From: Bryobacteraceae bacterium
Lineage (GTDB): Bacteria > Acidobacteriota > Terriglobia > Bryobacterales > Bryobacteraceae
Length of the DNA: 64,000 nucleotides
NCBI GenBank assembly: GCA_029975915.1
Contig: JARKOC010000177.1
Span: 124,001-188,000 of the forward strand
Direction: 5' to 3'
Below are positions 30,269 to 38,258 of the stretch, piece by piece. Both the position numbers and the translations under genes were made by a program. The notes under the pieces are model-generated. The model worked only from the letters and a program-made list of their open reading frames with translations, was not told where the DNA came from and ran no database searches. The stretch's first letter is position 1; the number at the start of each line of letters is the position of its first letter.

Positions 30269-32077
30269 CTACTGCACTTTGAATCTCAGCGCCACGCTGC
30301 CACTGACAAGATCACCCGACTGGATCTGGGCCGATACGTTCACCGTCTCATTGGCCGCGGCCAGTGGCGCCGTCGACCGCCCGGCCTGAATCGCGTTCAT
30401 CATTGAAGGCGGCAAGCCGCTCAATTGTTTGTCGCCGGCGAATACGGTGGGCCTCGTTTCGAGCAGCGACACATACACCTGATTATTGGCCCTCTCCTGG
30501 TTCATCAGCGCGACCACCTGGGCCAAATCGAGAGAATTGCGCTGGACCATCGAGGCCATAGTCCGCGGACGGTTCAAAGTGTCGCCGTCGCTGATGAGGA
30601 CCCGGTGCTCGCCGGCGGCCATCGTCGCGGGCACTTTTAATTTGAACGGCCTGACGGTCCTTTCGCCGCGCCACGGCCGTAAGGCGACTTTGCCGGTCAA
30701 CTCCTCACCGGGAGCCACTTCCGTTTGGTCGAGCCATGCGCCTTCGATTACCGACAGCCTCCGCTCTCCCGTCATTTTGAGCTTCGCTTTGACACTCTTG
30801 ATTACTGGCGCTGATTCCGGGTTCTGGAAAAGCCGTGAAAACCGGTCGCCCCACCACACCGAAAGCGCCATTGGAGCAGGCATCGGGGCGTCGCCGGTGA
30901 CAACCATCTGTTTCACTGCCAGTGGTGTCAGACCAGGGAGCTGAACGGTCCCATCGAGTTCGTAGGTCGCCTCGTCGGCGGCGGCATCGTTGAGCCCCTG
31001 AAGCGTGTTGTATAGCGTCAGCGTCATCAGAAACGGCGTCCATTTGGGATGGACGAAAGCCTCAAAATTGAACGACTGCTTCAGCTTCGGCGTCTCGACT
31101 TCGAGCGTTACGGGAATCGTTTCGGCCCGCTCGCCAAGCACGCCCATGATGCCGGAATGCCGGTCCTGGCGCAGCGCTCCGACGATCCCTGTCGCGTTGG
31201 CAAACTTGTTGGGCTGGAACTGAGAACTCAGCACCATCAACACTTCGCCCTTGGCCATCGGCATGCTCACAGGGCCGAGATTGAAGAAGCTGTGCCCGAA
31301 TCCAAGCACGCGGCGGCCATCATTGTAAGTAACCGTGCCCAGTCCCGTGATGTTGAGGTCTCCGGAGACCAGCATCCCGGAAATGGCGTCACCGGGCGCC
31401 AGCGCCTTCTCCCAACCTGGCTCTGGCGCAGATCCGGAGACACTGCCCGAGGCGCCTCCCATTACGGCCTGGATGCCCATTTGCGAGAACACCGGGGCAA
31501 AGGCTTCCAGAGTCTGCTGATGGAATCCAGAAAAGGTCAGAGGGGTCTCGATCGCGACCAGGCGCGGGCTGGAACCGAGAAAACTCGCTGGGACGGTCAA
31601 TTCCGGCACCGCGGATGCAGTCTGTGGCGCTTTCGGTGCGGCAGGACGGGTCGAATCTAGTTCGTTGATCTCAAGCATGTGCTCGATCGGCGTGATCCCG
31701 CAGATCGCATCAGGCGAGAAGACACTGATTCGCAACGCGATTGCCCCGATGAGCTTCCCGTCGATATAGACCGGACTCCCGCTCATGCCGCCCGCGACAT
31801 TCGTTCGAGCCGCTTTGCCGCCAAGTTTGGCCAGGATGATGTCCTGCTTTGGGCCCCAGGCGTTTTTCCATGCCCCGATGATCTCTACCGGAACAGCTTC
31901 CGCTTCCGAGCCTTCGAACACCGTCCACGCCGTGCCCTTCATGCCCTGTCTGATTTCGCTGGACCGCATGATTTCGACCGGCCCGGCCTTGGGACGCGGG
32001 AGCGTCTGATTCCAGACCGGCAGAGAGGCCGCAAACAGAGACAAGGCCAGAATGGCAGCTGATGGATTTAGCTTCAT
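30269..32077 (-). CDS. secreted SpoIVB peptidase S55-like protein
   Basis: 602 residues with a signal peptide (MKLNPSAAILALSLFAASLP). Residues 97-102 read GMSGSP in the context VAGGMSGSPVYIDGKLIGAIA, the catalytic-serine motif of S55 (SpoIVB) peptidases. A candidate catalytic histidine is His262 in RVLGFGHSF. In SpoIVB itself the histidine precedes the serine, so the order is reversed here. This type is common outside sporulating bacteria and has no sporulation partner in the window. AGGA six bases before the ATG supports the start. It heads the unit S55-like, beta-propeller, sulfatase. Protease activity is an inference. Confidence 0.75.
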   Translation of the reverse strand: MKLNPSAAILALSLFAASLPVWNQTLPRPKAGPVEIMRSSEIRQGMKGTAWTVFEGSEAEAVPVEIIGAWKNAWGPKQDIILAKLGGKAARTNVAGGMSGSPVYIDGKLIGAIALRISVFSPDAICGITPIEHMLEINELDSTRPAAPKAPQTASAVPELTVPASFLGSSPRLVAIETPLTFSGFHQQTLEAFAPVFSQMGIQAVMGGASGSVSGSAPEPGWEKALAPGDAISGMLVSGDLNITGLGTVTYNDGRRVLGFGHSFFNLGPVSMPMAKGEVLMVLSSQFQPNKFANATGIVGALRQDRHSGIMGVLGERAETIPVTLEVETPKLKQSFNFEAFVHPKWTPFLMTLTLYNTLQGLNDAAADEATYELDGTVQLPGLTPLAVKQMVVTGDAPMPAPMALSVWWGDRFSRLFQNPESAPVIKSVKAKLKMTGERRLSVIEGAWLDQTEVAPGEELTGKVALRPWRGERTVRPFKLKVPATMAAGEHRVLISDGDTLNRPRTMASMVQRNSLDLAQVVALMNQERANNQVYVSLLETRPTVFAGDKQLSGLPPSMMNAIQAGRSTAPLAAANETVNVSAQIQSGDLVSGSVALRFKVQ

Positions 32078-32222
32078 CGTTTCCTATAGACCCATCCCGG
32101 GGATTGAGGGTTGCTGATTCCATTATGTTCCACGCGACCTAGCGTGCGCCTATCCTCCGCGGTACGATGCTCCAGCATAGGGCCGCTCCAAAACAAATCT
32201 GGCGCCGGCTGATTTAATTCGC

Positions 32223-32251
32223 TTTACCTTCGCCTCGGTGAAGTGTAAACT
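32223..32251 (+). promoter_or_regulatory. putative sigma-70-type promoter of the PEP-CTERM gene
   Basis: TTTACC at 32223-32228 and TAAACT at 32246-32251 are separated by 17 bases and lie 36 bases before the ATG at 32287. Spacing is ideal; both hexamers deviate from consensus. Confidence 0.45.
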
Positions 32252-32286
32252 ACTTGCCTAAGTTGTTGCATCTGGAGAAGTAGAGA

Positions 32287-32922
32287 ATGGTGAATACCTC
32301 GCGAGTGATTGTCCTAGCGGCCCTCTTGGTGACATCGGCTTATGGCGCGACCATCTACACGACTGATTTCATCCCGAATGGCAGCCGGATAGGATTCATG
32401 GGCTTTGAGGGCCTGCCTTCCACCGGAGACTATGGCTCGACTCACACCGAGGGCGGCCTCGTAATCAATCAAATCAATGGCGATCTGAACGGCATCTGGA
32501 CATACTACACGTGGGGCAACGAAGGCGCCCGGTCCTGGTACCCGAATGGCGGCGACAACGGCTATACGCAGATAACGCGTGTTGGCGGGGTGGATTTTGA
32601 TTCGGTGGGGTTCCTTCGCGGCTCCGGCAACGGCAGCCATGCCTACCTGATCTTCGAACTCTGGGACGATGGTTCGATGGTGCAAAGCGGATCTGTCGCG
32701 CACTCATCAATGGCCCAGTATCTCGGGTTCTCTGGCGGAGGATTTGATGAGATCCGGCTCCGGGACACTTCGAATCTCGCCGACACGGTTTTGAGCGGCA
32801 CGCACAACGCGCTGGCGCTCGACAGCATCGAGATGGCTGGGACAGCGATCCCCGAACCGGGTGCCCTGGCGCTAACCGGCCTTGGCTTGGCCGCGCTGGC
32901 ATTATTCCGCCGCCGCAACTAG
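32287..32922 (+). CDS. PEP-CTERM sorting-signal protein
   Basis: 211 residues: an N-terminal signal (VIVLAALLVTSAYGA), a central beta-rich, Gly/Ser/Asn-rich region of no recognised family, and a C-terminal sorting signal IPEPGALALTGLGLAALALFRRRN-like, that is Pro-Glu-Pro, a hydrophobic helix and a short arginine cluster. Such proteins are substrates of exosortase and end up at the surface or in the matrix; no exosortase gene is in this window. A GGAGAAG ribosome binding site precedes the ATG. It is divergent from the S55-like operon. Confidence 0.87.
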   Translation: MVNTSRVIVLAALLVTSAYGATIYTTDFIPNGSRIGFMGFEGLPSTGDYGSTHTEGGLVINQINGDLNGIWTYYTWGNEGARSWYPNGGDNGYTQITRVGGVDFDSVGFLRGSGNGSHAYLIFELWDDGSMVQSGSVAHSSMAQYLGFSGGGFDEIRLRDTSNLADTVLSGTHNALALDSIEMAGTAIPEPGALALTGLGLAALALFRRRN

Positions 32923-33052
32923 ACGCGAAGCCATCACCCGCGAGGCAGGGCTACCTGCGCCAACCTCACACAGAAACGCGAGGCGGTAGGCTTCTGTATG
33001 CTGGATGGTGTAGCTCCCGTCGACGATCTTCAACAACTGGACGTGAGCATGC

Positions 33053-33140
33053 GCCCGGGTGGCGAAATGGCAGACGCAACGGACTTAAAATCCGTTGTTC
33101 CGAAAGGAACGTGTGGGTTCGAGTCCCACCCCGGGTACCA
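33053..33140 (+). tRNA. tRNA-Leu (anticodon TAA)
   Basis: Class II tRNA of 88 bases including an encoded CCA end. The acceptor stem is GCCCGGG with CCCGGGT (one G-T pair at the base), then A73 and CCA. The anticodon loop CTTAAAA is held by the stem ACGGA/TCCGT, giving TAA. The long variable arm GTTCC-GAAA-GGAAC identifies it as leucine, and the T arm contains GGTTCGAGTCC. Confidence 0.95.
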
Positions 33141-33171
33141 TCTTGCCGGTGACTTGCGGACAACTGAAGGA

Positions 33172-33247
33172 TGGTGGGCCCTGCAGGACTTGAACCTGCA
33201 ACCAACGGATTATGAGTCCGCTGCACTAACCATTGTGCTAAGGGCCC
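33172..33247 (-). tRNA. tRNA with CAT anticodon, most likely tRNA-Ile2 (lysidine-modified)
   Basis: 76 bases with encoded CCA. The acceptor stem is GGGCCCT with AGGGCCC, then A73. The anticodon loop CTCATAA lies on the stem GCGGA/TCCGT, giving CAT. The body (CTTAGC, TGGTTAG, GACTCATAATC, TTGGTTGC, GGTTCAAGTCC) is close to E. coli tRNA-Ile2 as I recall it and unlike the elongator or initiator tRNA-Met. If so, it is the substrate of TilS. Its 3' end faces that of the tRNA-Leu, 31 bases away. Confidence 0.85.
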
Positions 33248-33354
33248 GAGCCGATAGGACCGAGGGCTTCCGACGCGCCACGGCCGGGATCCAGCTATCA
33301 GTTTAGCTGGAAGCTTGAACGGTTGCGAACATATCGGAGTTGGACACCGGCCGT

Positions 33355-35424
33355 TCATTCTGCCGCACTGCCATCCCCTGAGATTGCGAACTCCCGCCAG
33401 ACAACGGTGGTTCTCCCAACCACATCGGCAGTGGCCGCCCGAAGACGGTACACGCCAGGGGCCAACGTGGGCAGTTCGATGGTGACTTCGTGCTCCGCCG
33501 GACCGGTCCTGTGCACTTGGGGCCGCATGTCTTTGGCTTGCAGGAAGAGGTAGTCCTCCTCTCCGGGGCCATACAATTCCCAAAGAACCATCGCGTTATG
33601 GAGCACTCCGGCGGGATCGGCCCCGAGTGTGTAGTAGACGGGGGCGGAGGCTTCTTTCACGCGAGCGATGGCTCTCGGCCCAGAAATCGTGACCGCCAGA
33701 GCAGGACCAGGGCCGCCAGCCCGGACCGGTTCCCCCGCGCTGCCCTGAACCGTTGCATCCTCTAGAACGCGGATCACCTCCCTGTACCCGTCCAGCTTCA
33801 GGCCAGGCAAGTCCCAAAACAGATCGAACGAGACTCCTTGCTGAAGGCTCCGTTCGATCTCGCCGAAGAACCGGCTCATCACGGCCCTGTGTTTCACGCC
33901 TTTCCGGTTCACCCGTTCAAGGTTCAGTTCGGGGATACCCCACAGATTGCCCCGGCCCATCTGGACATGGCCCAGATCGTATCCGGGCGGAAGCAGGATG
34001 GCGCGATCGGCCGATTGGCTCAACCTTGCGAGATCGGCTCTGGGGTGCTGGCGGGCGTGCGCCCGCAGGTGGCGGCTCAGGGTGAGGATCTCGCCGAACG
34101 GGACGCAGGCCAATTGGTAGTTGTCCCAGAAGAAGAAGCGCGTGGCGCCCATGTCGTAGGCACGGGTCATCCACCAGAAGGTGTCGGCGCGCTCAACGGC
34201 GCCATAGATGCTCACGCCCCATTCCTTGTTATTCAGCCGTGCCGCGCCACGGAGGAATCCGAAGGCGAGACTCGGCAGGATGCGCATGTCGTCGATGGGG
34301 AACTGCGTCCCGTAGCTCATATTGAACTCGGGCACGGTCCGCCGCGTCCCGATCCGGCCGGGCGGCTCGAATACCATAGCCGAGGGCACGTGAGGATTCT
34401 GCGACATGGCCCAAGCCGCCGTGCTGACCATGGTCTCCCAGTTGTAGAGATTCGTTTGGTCGAATCGCAGCGTGCCCAGGTCGATGTCTTTACGCGAGGC
34501 CAATGACTGGATAAAGACCTGCGGCGGTCCATCGGAGATCGACTTGGCGTAGTGTGCCTGGTAGGCGCGCAACGCCTCCTGCGGGTTGATCGATTTCCTG
34601 TATTGCGGATCTTTGGCCAGGCGTGGACGGATGTCGTAGTCGCGGGTGGAGACCGCCGGCTCGTCGAGAAAGAGTCTCGGCCCCAAGTACTGGCTGCGGT
34701 AGAGCAGTTCGGGATAGGGCAGTTGTTCGTGAGGGCCCCAGTAAAAAAGGCCGAGTTCATCTGCCCACGCCTGTTGCTGGCCTACCGCCTTGACGCAAGT
34801 GATCCCGGCCTGCGCCATCTCGCGGTAATCCGCCTGGGTGAGAGGAATGAGTTCGTAGTCCGACCCATCGTAGCGGCGGGTCTCGTTCTTTTGCCTGGTG
34901 TTGGATGGCGGGCCCAGCCAGAGGTCCGGGCGAAGGCCCACGATCTTGACGATCGCAGGAAGAGGCTCCCAAGCCTTCGTGTTCTTCGATTCCAGGGAAT
35001 AAACGTGGCCGAGGTACTCGACGCGCGACGAAAATGAGCTTTCTTCCCCGCCCCGCGCCGGCCGGGGCCACATGTATTCCCATGCGCCATGGGACGGCAG
35101 CACGGCCTCGAGGGTCAATTCGTGCCGGTAATCACGCGTGACGCCGGCGGCCTCTTGCACGAGGTAGCGGGCGATCCGGTTTCCCGACGCGTCGCGCAGC
35201 AGCCAGACCCGGAATCCAGCACCCGGGACATCCTTCTCGGCGTCCAACCGGACCCATTGCAGCCCGCCCGGTTCTTCCGGGCCGATGGCCAGAGTGAACC
35301 GGTTGACGCCTTTGTGCTGCGTTTCGGCCCGGTATGTCACGGATGCGCCGGGTTCGCCGAGAGGGGCTGACAGGCACGGCAGCGCGGCGAGCAAGCCGGC
35401 CATGACCATCTGCTTCAGCTTCAT
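33355..35424 (-). CDS. secreted protein, possible glycoside-hydrolase-like, family unknown
   Basis: 689 residues with a signal peptide (MKLKQMVMAGLLAALPCLSA). After an N-terminal beta-rich region of about 190 residues comes a stretch that looks like an alpha/beta barrel (residues about 200-480: LFYWGPHEQLPYPELLY, FLDEPAVSTRDYDIRP, AMVFEPPG, RFFFWDNYQ), and then a GATase-like segment and a beta-rich tail. FLDEP and FEPPG supply acidic residues that could be catalytic, but no known family could be named. The start ATG overlaps the stop of the upstream glycosidase-like gene (ATGA), so both are made together. Confidence 0.62.
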   Translation of the reverse strand: MKLKQMVMAGLLAALPCLSAPLGEPGASVTYRAETQHKGVNRFTLAIGPEEPGGLQWVRLDAEKDVPGAGFRVWLLRDASGNRIARYLVQEAAGVTRDYRHELTLEAVLPSHGAWEYMWPRPARGGEESSFSSRVEYLGHVYSLESKNTKAWEPLPAIVKIVGLRPDLWLGPPSNTRQKNETRRYDGSDYELIPLTQADYREMAQAGITCVKAVGQQQAWADELGLFYWGPHEQLPYPELLYRSQYLGPRLFLDEPAVSTRDYDIRPRLAKDPQYRKSINPQEALRAYQAHYAKSISDGPPQVFIQSLASRKDIDLGTLRFDQTNLYNWETMVSTAAWAMSQNPHVPSAMVFEPPGRIGTRRTVPEFNMSYGTQFPIDDMRILPSLAFGFLRGAARLNNKEWGVSIYGAVERADTFWWMTRAYDMGATRFFFWDNYQLACVPFGEILTLSRHLRAHARQHPRADLARLSQSADRAILLPPGYDLGHVQMGRGNLWGIPELNLERVNRKGVKHRAVMSRFFGEIERSLQQGVSFDLFWDLPGLKLDGYREVIRVLEDATVQGSAGEPVRAGGPGPALAVTISGPRAIARVKEASAPVYYTLGADPAGVLHNAMVLWELYGPGEEDYLFLQAKDMRPQVHRTGPAEHEVTIELPTLAPGVYRLRAATADVVGRTTVVWREFAISGDGSAAE

Positions 35425-36638
35425 GGTTTGTATCTCCAAATCGACACTCCAAACGGATCAAACTTCGCCCGCAAGGCGCTACCAGTCCACTCCGGCCTGC
35501 GGCCAGCCAGTACTTCAATGCCGCGTGACGGCCCGCCGATGGTGGCCTCCACGGGATTGGAGTCTGCGTTCACCGCGATCCAAACCGTCTTTCCGGCGGC
35601 GGACTTCGCAATCCACTCGATACCAAGGTCCAGGCCGTGGCCGGTGTCGTGGTACCGGATCTGGACCCGGGTTTCACTGCGAGGGGCGGCCAACTCCTCG
35701 CGGATGGCGCCGAGGAGTTTAACAACAGAGGCCAGGTCATTCCAAATCAGCGATTCCGCCGGTGTATACCGCAGTCCCCACCAGACGACGCCGTTCGCCC
35801 CATGGATGATGCTCTGGCAGGCCATGAACAGCATCTGGCCGGCCGTGGGGTAGAGAACCATCTTTGGGTCCCGGTCCTGGGCATCCCGGAGCATCTCCCA
35901 GGCAAAGGCCTGCAAGACCATGAAGACGGCCCGCGATGGTCCAGCGACGGCGCGCATCTTATCCGCGTATTTGCCCACCTGGCTAATGTAAGGGTTCAGC
36001 AGGTCACCCTGCCGGCCGTCGGGCCAGAGCGCATACTGCTCGCGGATTCCATGGGGGATGACGGGATAAACATCAGTTGCGATCAGGTCGCCGCCAGGAT
36101 TGTACTCACGCAGTGTCGAGATCAGATTCGTCGGGGCGTGGTTAAGGTAGACCAGCCGCGAAGGATCCAGCTTACGCAGATAAGCATAAGTTTCGCGAAT
36201 GACGGCGGGACTCACGCGCGCTACACCGGGCTTCTTCCACTGATATGAGGGCTCGTCCTCCGTCTCCCAATACGCCAGCGCGGGATGGTCCCTCAAAATC
36301 TCGACGAGTGATCTGATGCGCCGGCGATCCTTGTCGGCCTGCGTTGGGCTGATCGAACCGGCCGTGCACCAGCCATACAAGCCGTGGCCGGCCAGTTCAT
36401 CCAGCGCTTCCTTGGTTGCCGCTGAGTGCAGGATGTCGAAGCCTGCGTCTTTCACGGCACGCAGCGATTCCTGCCTGCTCGCTTTCTGCGGCGGCTGATA
36501 GAGGGCCAGAGGGAATGTCCGCCGCCCGTCAAGGATAACAGCGCCGTCCGGGGCCAAAGAACTCTTGGCCGCATCTACTGCTCTCATAGCCGCCGGCACT
36601 CCGGCTACAAGTGCGGAAAGAAAACCGCGCCGTTTCAT
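35421..36638 (-). CDS. secreted glycoside-hydrolase-like TIM-barrel protein
   Basis: 405 residues with a Tat-like signal (MKRRGFLSALVAGVPAAM). The body reads as an alpha/beta barrel of the GH2/GH5/GH42-like type: FPLALYQPPQKASRQ, VKDAGFDILHS, HPALAYWETEDEPSYQW (candidate acid/base Glu), LVYLNHAPTN, LIATDVYPVIP, FMACQSIIHGANGVVWWGLRY, then a small C-terminal beta domain. The ETEDEP and GANGVVWW patterns are what I would expect at strands 4 and 8. The family number and substrate remain open. First gene of a leftward two-gene operon. Confidence 0.68.
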   Translation of the reverse strand: MKRRGFLSALVAGVPAAMRAVDAAKSSLAPDGAVILDGRRTFPLALYQPPQKASRQESLRAVKDAGFDILHSAATKEALDELAGHGLYGWCTAGSISPTQADKDRRRIRSLVEILRDHPALAYWETEDEPSYQWKKPGVARVSPAVIRETYAYLRKLDPSRLVYLNHAPTNLISTLREYNPGGDLIATDVYPVIPHGIREQYALWPDGRQGDLLNPYISQVGKYADKMRAVAGPSRAVFMVLQAFAWEMLRDAQDRDPKMVLYPTAGQMLFMACQSIIHGANGVVWWGLRYTPAESLIWNDLASVVKLLGAIREELAAPRSETRVQIRYHDTGHGLDLGIEWIAKSAAGKTVWIAVNADSNPVEATIGGPSRGIEVLAGRRPEWTGSALRAKFDPFGVSIWRYKP

Positions 36639-36911
36639 TGATACCTATCCTGAACGCAATTCACGCCGCATGCACCTCGATTGGCGTGGCACGCGAATCG
36701 AGGCAGGTCAGACCGTTCGCGCATCTGCTGTGCAGCCCGATTGAGATCAACTGCAAAAGGGCGGCGGCGCCGGCCATTCGTTCAGTGTAGCGTCGAGCCT
36801 ACCGGTTCAGCCGGCGATCCGTTCGCCGGGGCGACCCGCGTTCCTGAATCGGTCGCTCATTGTGACCGCCTGTGCCGTGGCGCAGTAGGATTTGAAGGCT
36901 AGAATCAAGAC

Positions 36912-38258
36912 TTGGAGACCGAACTGAAGCTACATCGAAAATCGGGAATACTGGCGGCCGCTGGCCTTTTCGCGATCGTCTTCGGCGTGTATTTGCGCAG
37001 CCCCAATGCCACACCGTTCGACTCCCGGTGGACAGTTCACACCGCGCTGAGCTTGATCCATGAAGGCAACGCCGACCTGAATGAGTATGTTGATTTATTG
37101 GAACGAGACAACTGGTACGCGATTGAGTGCGTCCCGGCCAACGGCCCGCGTTTCTACCCGGTCGTGAACCGGCAACAGTGCGCCGGGGGACGGTTGTACC
37201 ACTTCTATCCCGTGGCTGTGCCGATCCTGGTCGCGCCGGTGATCGCGCCTCTGGAGTGGATTCTTGGCCGCGTCCAACCGTTCGCGTCGATCACCGCCCC
37301 AGGCCCGAGGCGAAGGTTTCTATCTGGGGACCTCGTTGGCAGTTCAGCGATGGTGGAAGTTCTGGTGGCCTCTGGGGTCGTGGCTCTGGCTGCCGTCATT
37401 GTCTTCCTGTTCGCCGCCCGGTTCGCTGACTGGCGATTGGCCTTCATCATCGCGCTTGTCTTTGCTTTCGCCACACCGGCCTGGTCCATCGGGAGCCGTG
37501 CGCTCTGGATGCACGGCTTCTCGATGCTCATGCTGCCCGCAGGGTTGTGGGCGATGTGGAGTGGGCGATGGTCGTTGGCCGGATCGATTTTCGTTCTGGC
37601 CTTCTTCACTCGTCCCACGAACGTGGTGGGCCTCGGATGTGCCGGCATGTTCGCTTTGATCGCGGGACGCCGGCAACTTCTTAGGTTCATTGCCGGGGGA
37701 GCGGCAGTGGCCGGTGTCTTCGTCGCCATAAACATCTCAATGCACGGCTCGCCGCTTGCGCCGTTCTTCTTCGCAACACGGTCGAATACGCCCTCGCTCG
37801 CCATACATCCAAGGATTGGCGAGGCATTGGCCGGGAATCTGATCAGTCCGGCGAGGGGGTTGCTGGTCTTCTCCCCGGTCGTCTTGTTTTCGTTCATTGG
37901 CATCTACCGCTGGATACGCGCCCCCCGCTTCCGGCAGTTGGGTGTCTACCTGGCCGCAGTGTTGCTGGGCCACTATACTCTGATGGCGTTCTATCAGGAT
38001 TGGTTCGGCGGCCATAGCTATGGCCCGCGGTATATGTCCGACTTGTCGTCATTGCTTGTCCTGCCTCTGCTGGCTCTGGGGCGCAGGGCCTGGATTGCGG
38101 CCACGCCCGCGCTGGCGGTAAGCGTGTTCATGCACTGGCAGGGAGCGACATGCTGGCCCTGCGTAGACTGGAACAGCTCTCCCGTCGATATTCTGAAGAG
38201 CCAGCACCGGCTCTGGGACTGGAGCGACCCGCCCTTCCTGCGCGGCTTCCGGAGGTGA
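36912..38258 (+). CDS. polytopic membrane protein, possible GT-C type glycosyltransferase
   Basis: 448 residues with about ten hydrophobic segments starting at residues 12-28. After the first helix comes a loop with PFDSRWTVHTALSLI and ADLNEY, the place where GT-C lipid-linked sugar transferases carry their acidic residues. Long aromatic loops occur near the end (YQDWFGGHSYGPRYMSD). I assign it only tentatively to the GT-C fold. The start appears to be TTG at 36912 with no clear ribosome binding site, so it is uncertain. Its stop and that of the convergent gene abut, sharing the palindrome TGATCA. Confidence 0.6.
   Translation: METELKLHRKSGILAAAGLFAIVFGVYLRSPNATPFDSRWTVHTALSLIHEGNADLNEYVDLLERDNWYAIECVPANGPRFYPVVNRQQCAGGRLYHFYPVAVPILVAPVIAPLEWILGRVQPFASITAPGPRRRFLSGDLVGSSAMVEVLVASGVVALAAVIVFLFAARFADWRLAFIIALVFAFATPAWSIGSRALWMHGFSMLMLPAGLWAMWSGRWSLAGSIFVLAFFTRPTNVVGLGCAGMFALIAGRRQLLRFIAGGAAVAGVFVAINISMHGSPLAPFFFATRSNTPSLAIHPRIGEALAGNLISPARGLLVFSPVVLFSFIGIYRWIRAPRFRQLGVYLAAVLLGHYTLMAFYQDWFGGHSYGPRYMSDLSSLLVLPLLALGRRAWIAATPALAVSVFMHWQGATCWPCVDWNSSPVDILKSQHRLWDWSDPPFLRGFRR

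Noticed and set aside
33172..33247. tRNA-Met for the CAT anticodon
   Set aside because: The body matches tRNA-Ile2 features better than elongator or initiator Met, although the anticodon alone cannot decide.
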